Notes: generated by a model from the letters alone, not told the origin. A stretch of 64,000 nt of DNA from Sipunculus nudus (GCA_026874595.1 CM049316.1:36711339-36775338); one strand, 5' to 3'; positions 33,871-45,515 are shown, counted from the first letter of the stretch. A program made the numbers and translations.

Positions 33871-35385
33871 TTGACAAATATTCACCAACACATGTAGGCC
33901 TATTATTTACCGGATATAAAGAAAATGTTAACCAAATTCACGTCCTGGTTGGTAGAGTGTGATGTATACACATGGGGAGTGGCACAACCGAAGTTGTAAA
34001 CATAAAATAGCATCTAAAAAGTTTGAAAATTGAGGTATTACTGCAGTAACAAATGTAAAATACCTGTAAAAATGTTTTTTTTTTCTGATACACCAGGTAA
34101 ACATTATGGAATAAATAGGTAATAATCACATTGTAAAGCCTGTTTATAGCACAGGCATACGTCACTCTAATAACTCAATAAATTTCACAGAATCTCTTCA
34201 TAACCTTTTGAATAACGTTGCTAACAGACAAACAAACCAAATCAACTGACACACCAGTCAGATACTGTACTATATTGTATATAACTGCTGGTAATATAGA
34301 GAAGACAAATTAAAATAAAAATATGTCATAATATAATCAATAACTTGGCCAGGCTTTATTAAGCTATCATTGCTCTCTGTTATACCCTAGCTTCTATGTT
34401 AAATTAAATTTCGAGGAATAATCCCAAGTTAAGCATAAAACACAAATACCTAAATTGTCTGAATCCCAAAATTAACCGATTTCTCCGGATACCGCCATAG
34501 ACAATCCTTCCCGATATTGTCATTACATGAGCTTCGTTGAGAGTGTTTTGCAAATGTTTTCTGGACAGACGCACACGCAGACGAAAAAAGAGCAAAAATC
34601 GTTTGACCCGAATCTGAATCCGTCTTCAGAATTATTCGAATCGTTCTATTATTTCTGCAATTATTTCGCGCCCTATATTGTTCACCTATCCACAAATCAC
34701 AACACCTTCTGAAGTATTTTTACAAAAAAAAACATAGCTCCCCCGGCTTAGAGGCACGTCACTATTCTCAAAATGGAACACCTGCTGTGAGCTAGAGAGG
34801 AGACGTTTATATTCATGGTGTCTAAAATAGCTGTCTCTAAATGAGGAAGAGCTGATCATCTTTTATCTAGATGACTTGCTTCTACTCAACGCGTATGTCA
34901 GCTGTGTTTTTGATACTGACAGTTGTCACTTTGTCAGTAGTAAATTAGGAAACCGTGATATTTGAATACAATAATATTTATCATCGGATATGGTATTGCG
35001 GATATATCCGTCTTCTCGTATTGTCTCTAAAATACATTTTCTGACCATATGCTTAGATCTATTAATGGATTCCGAAGAGAACATCCGTGGAGTGATCCGA
35101 CATAAACATGAAATAAGACTTCTAACCATTTCCCATTGGAAGCTTTTTAATATATCAGCAAAGGAAAGAGTATTGCCCGGTTATTCAACAGTTCTATCAA
35201 AAATCACCCTACATATATGTACTGATTATGTATAACAATAGCTTTCTTTTGAAATTGAAACATATAAGTGACTCAAACCCAATAACACCAGTGTGACTAA
35301 TGGGCTACACTGGACTGCAATTACCTGCCAAATCGAGAGCCATTAATCATATTACAAACATAAAGTATACAAAACTGGAAGCACA
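33871..35385. other. non-coding DNA
   Basis: Short frames on both strands (34404-34712, 34926-35235, and a 53-codon minus-strand one near 34700-34860) show no domain and no convincing splice pair. Nothing else is recognised. Confidence 0.4.
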
Positions 35386-35529
35386 ATGCGAAACCTCACT
35401 CTCATTACTCTGATTACAATTATTTGCTCTGTGTGCACCCTGTGTTTAGACCCAGAAGACATTGCTTTACAAAGCAGCAGTAACACGAAAAGAGATCTAA
35501 TACCACTGGAGTGTATAACCGCTGCGTGA
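35386..35529 (+). CDS. small secreted-peptide-like frame (47 aa)
   Basis: The ATG has A at -3 (GCACAATGC). The frame encodes a short N-terminus and a hydrophobic core (MRNLTLITLITIICSVCTLC), fitting a signal peptide of about 20 residues. An acidic, hydrophilic stretch (LDPEDIALQSSSNT) follows, then a dibasic KR at residues 35-36, a tail DLIPLECITAA and a TGA stop. This layout is that of a peptide precursor or the first exon of a secreted protein. A TATA-like TAAAGTATAC lies about 25 bases upstream of the ATG. No known peptide family is recognised. The length is within chance expectation; the signal-peptide pattern is the only support. A hairpin begins 31 bases after the stop. Confidence 0.25.
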   Translation: MRNLTLITLITIICSVCTLCLDPEDIALQSSSNTKRDLIPLECITAA

Positions 35530-35560
35530 CGCCCGGCGTACGTAAGGGTTTAGACGCAAA

Positions 35561-35653
35561 TAACAGTCTTTGAGGTTGAGGATAGTGCATCACTATTGAT
35601 AAAGGATATTTTTATCAATATTGATCCACTAACCTCAAACTCAAAGTTTGTTA
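35561..35653. ncRNA. miRNA-precursor-like hairpin
   Basis: The arms at 35568-35603 and 35611-35646 are complementary at 32 of 36 positions, with four isolated mismatches and a 7-base loop (GGATATT). The stem extends outward with AACA and TGTT to 35561/35653. The size, single-nucleotide mismatches and short loop fit a pre-miRNA. The 5' arm contains TTTGAGGTTGAGGATAGTGC and the 3' arm TTGATCCACTAACCTCAAAC. I do not recognise the seed as a known lophotrochozoan miRNA. Alternatives are a short inverted repeat of a mobile element or a 3'-UTR hairpin of the small frame just upstream. Strand of transcription is not known. Confidence 0.4.
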
Positions 35654-36482
35654 AGTTCGTGCACAGAGAATACAAGGCAGTCTTCTATGGTAAAGACATT
35701 TTGTGTCAGTTTGTATTGATGGACTGTTTCAACACGTCAACAGTCAGAGAGGACATATGATACGGGAGCAAAAATGTATTGATTATTCAAAGGAACAGAT
35801 TGAAGTTCTAGGGGAAGTTGCGATAAAAAACCTTACGGCGGGATCGAACGTGAACAACTGCAGCTAAAGTATCAAGGGAATTCTATTGCAATTACAAAAA
35901 AGAACAAAAGAACTTCCTCCATCAGTATGTGCAATGATGTTTCAAGTAAACGTCCCTTATTTCACGGTTCTCAAATTACTGGGCACTAAGTGTGATTACT
36001 AATCAATGTTTATCAAGGCATCTTTAACTAGCTGTTATAGATGGTCCAGAATCTGGATGTATAAGCATTAAGGAGATTTTTTAACCTATTTTCCTTTGAA
36101 GCAACCAAAGCAGATTTGAGCATGCCATATTAATATAGGCTGCAGGGCGGATAACCTTGATAGAAAATGTTAGCGGAGAGCATCTAAGTTTTTAATTTCG
36201 AGGGGGAAAAAGGAGAAATAAAATGTATGGGGAAGGTTAAATTAAAATCATCTCGGCGACTTTGAAATGAAATTATTCAATAAACTCCGAATATTAAATT
36301 TCCAGAGCATGTAAACTTTATTTGCTGTTAGATTGTACTGGTACTTTACCATGATATTTTAAAGTCCACAGAGTTTTCTTGTATATTTAAAAAAATAGAA
36401 ATCCTATTTTTTCCCCGGAATCCTCCATGCTTGTCCAGAAAAGTTTATTATTCTAGCAACTATTTCTAGTTCCGTAATTTAA
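35654..36482. other. AT-rich non-coding DNA
   Basis: Nothing recognised. Confidence 0.45.
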
Positions 36483-36484
36483 TA

Positions 36485-37340
36485 CAGTCGAACCTGTCTA
36501 ATGCGACCACCTAAGGGACTGGGCACAAGTGGTCGTAATAGACAGGTGGTCGTATTTGACAGGTTCTGAACATTTAGGAAGTGCACAAATCCAGATGACA
36601 TGTATGACGGAAATATACATATAGGACGATATTAATGACCATATTAGACCATCTATATGACTATATATAAAAATATATTTGCAGGAACGATCTTGGTGTT
36701 ACATGTATTTTTTTAATTGCACACAAATGAACATGTACTTTTTGTGTAATTTGATGTTTTGATAAATTAGTTGATTAGAGTTGATTAGAAGGTTTTATTT
36801 TCATTCTTAATTAATAACACATTTACATTTGTACACTTGTGCATCAAGTTGAAATATGATAACATTTGCATTAAACACTGAATCTGAAAGAGATCACAGG
36901 GACACAGAGCAAAGATTAACTTCGGGGGATCTCCATTCATGTTGATAAATAGGTCGTGCGTGTGGGCCAGTCACGTTGCCCGCCGTGGGCTCTAGGCCAA
37001 GGGTTGGCCCATGGCCCAATTAACCCACCAGTCACACGCACACAAGTAAACTAACAGAGAGCGGTGCTATTGACCGCAAGTTCACGCATGGTCAATCAAC
37101 TGACCGGTCAGCGCTGGTCCGTAAGTAGCACAAAAAGTGCCCGCATTAGGCAGGTCAATTTATTAGTAATATGTCAGTTTGGTCAGGAAAAACTTCCCGT
37201 AATCCGTAATAGCCAGGTGTTCGTATTTCATAGGTTTTATCTATAGATAATATAACTGAATTTCGAAAGGGGCTGATATCTAGTGGTCGTAATAGCCAGG
37301 TGCCCGTATTTCAAAGTGGTCGTTAAGACAGGTTGGACTG
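36485..37340. mobile_element. pogo/Tigger-like non-autonomous element, complete
   Basis: The left end is CAGTCGAACCTGTCTAATGC followed by GACCAC. The right end is GTGGTCGTTAAGACAGG followed by TTGGACTG, so the 25-base termini are inverted repeats with few changes. TA flanks both ends (36483-36484 and 37341-37342). The CAGT(C)GAACCT terminus and TA duplication fit the pogo/Tigger branch of Tc1-mariner. Subterminal copies of GGTCGTAATAGMCAGGTG occur on both sides. The 856-bp interior has no transposase; the 60-codon frame at 37064-37246 is spurious. Confidence 0.85.
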
Positions 37341-38436
37341 TATTTTAAAAAACTAAAGATCATACATAAGTACTAACGCTTACAAGTGTCTGAAGTCAGG
37401 GAAAAGAACAGTACTACGAGGAATATCTACATTTTGTGCTTGATTAACGCATGTTTAAACACCCTTATTTTCTAAAAGGTTATTTAATTTGACCATATAT
37501 AAAAATGAAAATATCATAATTTTTCAAATTTCCTGTAAGAAACGTCGGTCCGAGAACATGTAAGATCTTAATTTTCCGGGTCGATACCAGAGCGGTCGTT
37601 CACAGTAATTTCTCTTTCATTAAGTTCAGGCATCGAACAGCAAGATCAATATGAAGTATCCGGTTCAGCGGGTACTTTTCGGGGCTTTGAGCAGAATCAT
37701 ACTAACTATGGATTTCCTAAATTAATCTTGTGTCAAGGACAGGGGGTAATAATACAGAATTAATTGATCGCATGGTCCTCAAAAAAAAAAACATTAAAGG
37801 CAGCTATTATTACGGGAGTAAGATGGCGGATCTGTACCGGATGTAGGGTCACCCGTGCGTCAACGCTCAAATAAGTTTCCAAATGCATTCCTTTACGGCA
37901 CAATAGTTAATTTTGGTCTGTGGAACGTTTTGTAAACTTTAAATTGTGTTTCTCAGTAGGACTGAAACAGTCTGTGGATGTGCACAGTTCAAACGGTGTT
38001 TTAAGGACAAAGGCATTTCATCAGTGGACAGATAATACATGATTATCCAGAACACAGCTCTAATTATGTGCACGAGCGCGCACCATCCCGGCATTCAGTG
38101 AAAGGGTTGTTAGAACGGAAGAGCATGATTCTATAAGCTGATCTCTGAAGCCGTATTGTCCCGAAGAACATAATATGATATCTAGAACCAGATAAATGTT
38201 TATACATATATGTCAATATCTAAACTTGTCTTTGACAATATCTGTTCTGGTCGTGTTATTATAGTGAGAAAACAAATGATTTGCGATCCTAATGGATGAG
38301 CAAGCTCCATATTTGTGACAAGATTGTTCTCAATGGGGCCTATTCTGATATGTTATGTCTATTAACCAAAGCTTATTCCTTAAACCTTTCATCCAAATAG
38401 GCACAAAACATCGGTTCCATCGCTCACAGGCTGTTC
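37341..38436. other. non-coding DNA with one YY1-type site
   Basis: AAGATGGCGGATC at about 37821-37833 on the plus strand resembles a YY1 site with a start codon, but the frame closes after six codons (MADLYRM). Nothing else is recognised. Confidence 0.35.
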
Positions 38437-38590
38437 GTTTTGTTTATATGAATGCTTTTATAACATGTCGGGGCCCCCAAACTATTCCAAACACATTCAA
38501 CAGTGACATCTGACGGGAAATCAGATGAACTAGAGTTTACAAAGGGTGTTTTGCAACTTGTGACCTGTCAACTTCAGCACATGTGTAAAC
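38437..38590 (+). repeat. dispersed repeat G, copy 2
   Basis: TTTTATAACATGTCGGGG, TCCAAACACATTCAA, GACATCT, GAACTAGAGTTT, GGGTGTTTTG and ACTTCAGCACATGTG follow the order of 16691-16835. Confidence 0.55.
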
Positions 38591-40379
38591 AACAAACTTA
38601 AGTAACGCTGTATTCCAAGTACCACACGTGTCATTTTAATGCCTCGTAAAAACTGTAATTAAGAATTTGAAAGAATTTAGCAAATTTTAGCTACAACAGG
38701 TTGGTATTTCTTTCAAGAAAAATTAGATTTTAATAAAAATTCTCATTGGGTTGATGTATTTATACCTGTTGGGCAAAAAACCCTGTTTATTAATATGTCC
38801 TCTGAATATATCAAATTCTGATCGAAATATCAAATTCTTATCGAAAGACAAATAAGAAAACATACAAGAACACATAAGGCTCTGACATATCCAATTCTTA
38901 TTAATTTAAAATGTATATTTAAAAAAAGCGGTAATTTTTTAGGGCTTCGTTCTCTCTGGGGCGGGGGTGGATTTATTTAGGGTTAATTGTCTGGGATTAT
39001 TGTCTCGAACGATAAAATTCAAAGGCTTATTGTCCTGAAAAAAAAAATTTCCTGAGGTATATGTCAAGCAAGTAATTCTTCTATTGCCAAAATATTCATC
39101 CTCCCAAACATAATTCTGAAGAATAAGGGTTTGAGAAACCAGCCTTTAGTTGTCTTGCTATTGCTGAAAAAAATGTTGTGGGTGTAATCTGTATGTTAGC
39201 CAGAATCCATGATTTGTATCCCGTATGTCCTGTGAAATATGAATACGTCTAGTCCAGCTTGCTTGACAGGATCAAATTACATTATTGAGTATTTTGTCAG
39301 CAGACAGCTAAAGTCCCATGTGACATACTCTAGACTGGTGGATTCATACTGTTAAGCCGACTCGTTATTTTACCAGGGTCACGTGTTGCATATGGAAACC
39401 TGGACAGCTGATTTATATTTTATTGCACCGGCATGGCGGTCATTTCCGCTCATTCTCAATGATGTACGAGCCAAGGACGTACTCCAATATTGCCTTACGT
39501 TTCCCAATACCTCTTTCACGATAAATCTACGGTTATGTATATTTCAAGTAAACTGTATGTAAAAGCAATACACCATATGCTGACTTTTGGACGAGCAGAA
39601 AGTTTATTGAGAATCTGAGCCTGGTTATAAAATAAAGCAATGCATTTAAATTAAATTTCGGCAATGACAAAATTCAATTTTTATTTTCTAAGTTGAAATA
39701 ACAATGAACAAATAATTAAGCCAAGGCTTTCATTTAAAAATATAATATTATGAATTAGTTCTTATATGTGAACAATAAAACTTTCCTTTATGTAGGTCCT
39801 AATCAATTAAATTTGTATAAGGCAACGAACTTAAAATAAGTGAAAAATAGGCTAAAGCAGAAAAAATATTCATCAGAAAGATTCCGAATTAATTCTAAGG
39901 TTAACTATTACAGTTTCGATATATCCATAATATCAGTATACCCTTCTATTTTCTTCAGATGACATATCTGTAAAATAAAGATGATTTAAATAAATATTAG
40001 GCAGACAATTAAATATATAATACATGACAGATGACAGAGTGCCAACTCATTTTTTTCTGTAAAAATAAGTCTAATTTAAGCTCAATTTAACGTCATTTTG
40101 TCTTGTTACTCTACAGTTTTAGCACTCTTGTTCTTTTGTTTTCATAAAAAAAGTTCCAGGATTTTACATTACTGTCACATAGCTCAGCGAAAACAAGACT
40201 CAACCAACCAGTATTTCAAAATGTTCACCCTAATTCAGATATAAGGGCATTTTCAACTGTTTCAAATACTGATTGGCTGATAATGGATCTTGTGGCTATA
40301 TATCTGGCTTGAAAAGGATACGAGTGTAGATGTATGTTATGGTTATGTAATCGTTAATTGAACTTAAAGAAGGCTACTC
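38591..40379. other. AT-rich non-coding DNA
   Basis: A GC-richer part at 39330-39500 carries CACGTG and mixed-complexity sequence. No gene is seen. Confidence 0.4.
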
Positions 40380-40670
40380 GTTCCCTGAGCACTTCCTCTT
40401 TTTTCGGTAATTAACCTTTGACGGGCCGGAAAAATGCTTCTGCTTATTTTCATGGGACGCCCATGGTAAAGTTCTTTTGGTAAATTACAGGAGCACAGTG
40501 TCAATGTTTGGGTATACAATTTGTCCTGTGGAAAATATTGGAATTATAACAGAGGGACATGAGACACAAAAATAGCCTAACTGTCTCCAAGGCAGACGCC
40601 TACTTTTGTATCTTTCCAGGAATTCTGACGGCGAGGCATCTCATATAATTAGAGCAAAGGTCAGGGACAT
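40380..40670. promoter_or_regulatory. high-complexity block with nuclear-receptor and TCF-like sites
   Basis: The block has GGTAATTAACCTTTGACGGG and, near its end, GAGCAAAGGTCAGGGAC (AAAGGTCA, a nuclear-receptor half-site). It is unique in the window and not open in any frame. Regulatory function is inferred only. Confidence 0.2.
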
Positions 40671-41833
40671 TTTGTAACACCCAAATAGGTATTGTGTCGT
40701 CCGTTCACAGATAATATAAAATGAAACTTTTTTTCTGATTCTTTCCTTTCAAAAGGATTAACGTATTTTAAACTAGAGTAGGGCTGTCCAGCCCGGTGGC
40801 AACTTTCCACCCCCTTTTTTTCTTGTATCCAGAGCTCCATGGATATGAAAATGAGTGTTAAATGTTAAACCAAGGATAATATTTCTACACGAAATAGCCA
40901 TTATATAAAACCACGCAAAATGAATGCATCAATCTTGCGTCCTAATCATAAGAGGACATTTTCATGCAAAGTTTTGAAATGCGTTCCAAGCTTAAATTGG
41001 GATCAATGCTTGAAAATATGGGCCAAAGCCCAAGTAATTCCGGGAAAAACCATATTGTACTTCCTTTATATAAATTGTCTATTTATGCCATGGAGACAGT
41101 TGATATTTTTTTCAATGTCAGCCCAAAACAGATGTTTAAGTCGCTTCATGTTAATTTAATAAGTATCGATCTCAAAATACCTACTTTTTGGTTCTTAAGC
41201 TATCCGGTTGTTGCAACATATGAAATAATGAGTTCAGAGTCAAAATCACCAGTGGCAATGGAAACTTGAACTCGATTCAGGTTTTGGTCTAAATGCATAC
41301 CACGTGACCTAAACAAATTGTACTGGACGTTACCGGGGGTGCCAGACGGGAGGAGTGCGTAGGCGTTCTAAAAAAGCGCTGATATTAAATGTCTTCATTA
41401 CAATAATGATATATAATTAACGTATCTCAGGCTATTTATAAAATGTGCATATATGAAATAAGATATTTCTCAGGGCATTTATAGTTATCCAGTGATATTG
41501 TCTAACATGTCTGGGTTCATTTGCTCTCTAGAAGGGCAAGTTTATTGTGAATTCAGAAAGAACTAGTTTTTAGCAGATCGGGACCAACGTATACATAGAT
41601 GATCAAACTAATGTACACTTTGTTTATTCAGAGTAAATATTTCATATGATCAAGGACAAATCTTAGAGAATTATTAAGCTAAACAGGTGATAGCACAAGA
41701 TCACATAATAAGCATTTATTGTTTTTTTTAATGAAAAAAATGGACGAGTTGCGTGGGTTTCTTTCTTGTGAATATGAAAATAAACAATTTTTTTTTCGGG
41801 GATCAAAATTGACGTGTGTTGTGCTTTAGGAAT
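40671..41833. other. non-coding DNA
   Basis: Two overlapping plus frames (40920-41159 and 40964-41269) have no recognised domain. Nothing else is seen. Confidence 0.4.
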
Positions 41834-43025
41834 ACTGCTTGGTATGCAATATGTTGTAGCGTATTGCAAAAGGTAGTTTTCCTTATATTAAATCTATAAT
41901 TATTTATCATTTTTTAATAAATTGACACAATAAAAATGTTGCAGATAGTTTTATTTTAAACACGAAATAGGGTAAAATTGCTAACCAAAGGTACTTATTT
42001 AAGTGCTTACTTATTGTCAACAGTACTCAAAGAAAAATTTACAATCAACGTTTTTCGTTATGCCTTACATGTGCAAATACCTTGGCAATTAGAAAATGGA
42101 CCGTGGTTTATCGCAGGCGGTGAGCATAATCACAGCCATAAACCCCATCGCTTTACGTGCGTCCTTCCGTTTTGACCGTTTGACCAAAACTTTTCATCAT
42201 TCTCATGTGGCTCATCCATGCATAGATGAAGAACCCTATTGATTTTTAAGTCACGGTGTCAAAGGTCAAGGCCACGTGACCCACTTTTTAAAAAGCCTGT
42301 TTACACATTTTAAGCCAAACTGTTGGACCAAAACCTTTAATCTTTCAGAAATCGCTCACTCACCCTAAGATGACGAACCCTATTGTTTCTAGGGTCATTC
42401 TAGCCGTGACAAACACGACTCAGTTAGCAAGCCAGTAATCTGGCCATTATGTCAGAGGGCCGATCTGGCGCTAGGGTCATTAGGCCAATGGTCAAGGCCA
42501 GATGACCAACTTCTTGAAAAAGCTTAAAAAATTGGACGCGTTTTAAGCCAAACAATTTGACCAAAGCATTTCATCTCTCCCGTATGGCTCTACCAACCAC
42601 AGAACAGAAACTCTATCGAGTTTGAGGACACAGGATGAAAGTACAAGGTCACAGAGCTGATTTTCACACTGTGTAATACAACCAGTATAATTATGCTCCC
42701 GTGCGAGGGGGCGCTCCGCAATGCTGTGTCCTTGCTGAAATATTTCGGTGTACCAATACATCATCGATCAGACATGCAAATTTCCTCGGACGGCCCTTTG
42801 ATCTATGGTATATCAGACCTTCTATATACCTAAATATGGCAGCCACCTTCTGTCATTAATGCCAACCCAGCTGTCCAGATGTCTAAATTTGTAACAGAAA
42901 TATTATTTTTACTAAACAAAATCAGTTTCAGGCATGTTTTACAAAATAGCTATATTTGAAAAAAAAATGTATAGCGATACAAAATATTATATTCACCGTA
43001 GCAAGATATAGCGATAAATTGTTAA
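41834..43025 (+). mobile_element. hAT-A element split by tandem repeats
   Basis: The left part (41834-41960) has TACTGCTTGGTATGCAATAT, GTATTGCAAAAGG and AATTGACACAATAAAAATG. The right part (42740-43025) has GGACGGCCCTTTGATC, TATGGTATATCAGACC, TTTGTAACAGAAATATTATT, CAGGCATGTTTTACAAA and TAGCGATA, in hAT-A order. The middle is filled by unrelated tandem units (42178-42700). Ends are approximate. Confidence 0.55.
42178..42700. repeat. GTTTGACCAAAAC tandem repeat, three units
   Basis: Units begin at 42178, 42322 and about 42555 with TTTGACCAAAAC or a variant. They continue with TTTCATC, TGAAGAACCCTATTG, AAGGTCAAGGCCACGTGACC and TTTTAAGCCAAAC. Spacing is 144 and about 233 bases. The GGTCAAGG-rich class is common in molluscan intergenic DNA (from memory). 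Confidence 0.6.
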
Positions 43026-43074
43026 TATAAATGCTACATTTATATTATTATTACAATGATACGTAGTATAATCG

Positions 43075-43540
43075 GTAATTGTTTGGCCGAAAGTGCCAGC
43101 ATAGAGACTGATTCCCACATTGAAATGAGGTTCGAGTCCAAGTCCTCCTTCTCTGAGTCAGAGTCATCTGAAACGGGAGTCGTCCGAGCATGAGTCAAAT
43201 AAAAATCTCATAATAAAAAGAAACTTAAGATGGATCTTTTAGAATACCATAATATTGTTTGTTAGTTTACACATGTATTTTACTTTAAGGTTTAATTACG
43301 TTTAGCTCCCGATACAGACCTAACATTTGGTATACAACAGTCTTTTTGGTAATAATCTGTTAGTAGTTCGGGCATGTATAAACATGTCTTTACGGTATGT
43401 GACAGAGCTTTTATTCTACTGGACTCGAGATTGATTTGGCCTGATATCTCGAGTCCTTACCTCCGAGTCTGAGGACAAGTGTGACACAAGGACTCTCGAG
43501 TCCAAGTCCGTACTCGAGTCCTCCACGGTCAATAAGTAGC
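43075..43540 (-). repeat. dispersed repeat E (GACTCGAGTCC family), minus copy
   Basis: The reverse complement has ATCTCGAGTCCAGTAGAATA and CTCTGTCACATACCG, as at 18995-19045, with further ACTCGGA and GACTCGA motifs at both sides. Confidence 0.6.
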
Positions 43541-43662
43541 GGTTACGCTATGCTCAACTATTCGCTTCATTAACCGCTGCACAAAACCGCGGTTGTCCGT
43601 CAGGGTTTGGCCACTAGACGGTACTGTCTCTGAGGTATTCCCTCCTGCGTAATATTTAACCA

Positions 43663-43687
43663 CCCCCCCCCCCCCCCCCCCCCCCCC
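43663..43687. repeat. poly-C tract (25 C)
   Basis: The longest pure C homopolymer in the window. Confidence 0.9.
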
Positions 43688-43719
43688 GCGATGCAATCAC
43701 GGGATGCAATCATAGCCTT

Positions 43720-44145
43720 TCAGGACAGTCTCTGTACTAACTTGCTGTTGTGGCCCTAGGTCAGTTAATTATCCCCCTCTGTTTGCAAATTTCCTCTCTT
43801 GGGGGCCGCGCAATGAGCTTCGTATGGCCGCAGCCATCTTAGTTTTAACGCTGAGCTTAGTTTAAACGCCGGGCCAATCATTTTTTACCTTACCCAGTGT
43901 CATATTGCTGGGTATTTGGCAGCTTGCCAAATCTGAAGAATCCGTCTATTACTTACAACGTGTATGTGGAACAGGTCTGGGAAGTCGCGCGCAGTGTTCA
44001 GAGCGTACGAGTTCTCCATCGCCAATAGAAATCGATGCTATCAGCAAAGGCGTATGAAGCAGATTAACCTACAGGCCTGCAACCATCCAGCGATCACAGG
44101 AAACCGCGATACCTGTCATGACACTGATAATTAGGTAAAACAATA
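43720..44145. promoter_or_regulatory. GC-richer block with full NFI palindrome
   Basis: TTGGCAGCTTGCCAA at 43916-43930 is an exact NFI palindrome (TTGGC-N5-GCCAA). Nearby are CAGTTAATTATCC, GGGGGCCGCGCAATGAG and GCAGCCATCTTAG. The block is unique in the window. A promoter or enhancer is possible, but no linked frame is visible. Confidence 0.25.
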
Positions 44146-44154
44146 AATGGCAGG

Positions 44155-44328
44155 TGCGCATTTGTCACGTGGGACTATTACCCTGCCCAAGGGCAGATAT
44201 GAAAAAGTAATCGAATTAGCGATCGAACGCAAACACGGTCAACAAATGCGCACAAGTGGGACTATTACCCTGCCTAAGGGCAGATTTGAAAAAGTAATCT
44301 AATTAGCGATCGAACGCAAACACGGTCA
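44155..44328. repeat. 87-bp tandem duplication
   Basis: GTGGGACTATTACCCTGCC, AAGGGCAGAT, TGAAAAAGTAATC and AATTAGCGATCGAACGCAAA then CACGGTCA occur twice with a period of 87 (starts 44169 and 44256) and about three differences in 70 bases. The low divergence marks a recent duplication. Confidence 0.85.
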
Positions 44329-45144
44329 GTTTAAAAATAAGTGAAACAAATTTTGCATTCCAAGAACCAGAGACCCCCCCCCCTCCCCTCCCCCCACCAC
44401 CAAAATAAAAACAGTTATATGGTGATGAGGTTAGGAAGATATTTACACTGAAGACTAAAAGCAGTTGCATGATGCTTTACAAGTGTTGTGTACTTGATCG
44501 ATTATTATTTTTTTTGTAAAATTTGTTTGTAGTGTACTTATCCCATTTTACATGTTAAAAATTATGGAGTTATTATTTAAATACAAAGGCATAGTAATAC
44601 CGTATTGGCATATAGATTTTGTCGGAGAAAAATGCTCATCTTCGATTAAGTTCTGTTATCGGTATACGAGGTTAATGAAATATTAAAGTGCAAACCCAGA
44701 AGAGCGCCTGAATTCTGCTTAATGTTGGCTTAACATTACGTTCTTTTTGGCGTGGAAGATGAAAGAAAAACAAAAGAAATAAAAATGAACTTATTGTCTG
44801 AGACGCGTAAAAATAAGAGAGAATAAAAAAGAAGAACAAAAATTTAATTAAAAAAAAAATCTGACTCCATATATTGGTGACGAAATAAACTACATTTCCA
44901 GTGGACGGGCAAGAAATTAACCAATGAGCTGTGAGAGATCGAAATGTGTAGAATTGTGACCTCTTGGTTACATTCAATTGACTTTAGGATTAATCGGCAT
45001 GTCCGTTGAGACTAAGTCATTTTCACACTTGACCAGTATTCATTGTTTGTGGCACCCATTAGCTATTTACTATCGCCCAACTGACTGACACAGTTGACTA
45101 AAAGTCATCCTGTGCTACGGCGGCTGGTGTTTGATGGTCATCTG
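44329..45144. other. AT-rich non-coding DNA
   Basis: A C-rich run lies at 44374-44397. The 101-codon minus frame at 44672-44977 is F/L-rich low complexity. No gene is seen. Confidence 0.45.
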
Positions 45145-45266
45145 CAGTGGCGTCAATTTATCTGGAAAGGGGGGGGGGGGATTCAAAGGCGTGGGAGGGT
45201 AACCAAAAGAACCCTTTATGTATAAACACACACCCCTTCACACACACATTTCCGTTGTACTCTTAA

Positions 45267-45515
45267 CAGCCTTCCAAGGATGCCTCAAGTGTGCAATGTT
45301 TTAAAAGAATACTGAAAACATACCTTTTTCAGTTGGCATATTATTAGCCATTTTCATCCATTTTATATTTGAATTCCTGATTATCTATTTTGCTGCAAAT
45401 CTATTTTAGTCATTTTATATTGTGTTATCAGTCGTTTTTAAATCGGTACCTAAGATCTCTTGTATTTTAATATAATAATTGCACTTAAACCTACTAAAAT
45501 TATAATAAAATCAAG
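45267..45515 (+). pseudogene. non-LTR retrotransposon 3' end (LINE fragment)
   Basis: The frame at 45267-45347 encodes QPSKDASSVQCFKRILKTYL then FQLAYY and a TAG stop. The S(V)xxFKRxLKTYLF ending is the usual C-terminus of ORF2 in several LINE clades. It is followed by an AT-rich 3' UTR up to a (TA)n tail at 45522. Everything upstream (reverse transcriptase, endonuclease) is absent, as expected for a 5'-truncated insertion. The clade cannot be set from so little sequence. Confidence 0.55.

Noticed and set aside
34700-34862. 53-codon minus-strand frame with protein-like composition
   Set aside because: No domain, no convincing splice sites, and the length is expected by chance.
35571-35590. 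Let-7-like TGAGGT in the 5' arm of the hairpin
   Set aside because: The seed differs (GAGGTT, not GAGGTAG) and the rest does not match let-7, so no let-7 call is made.
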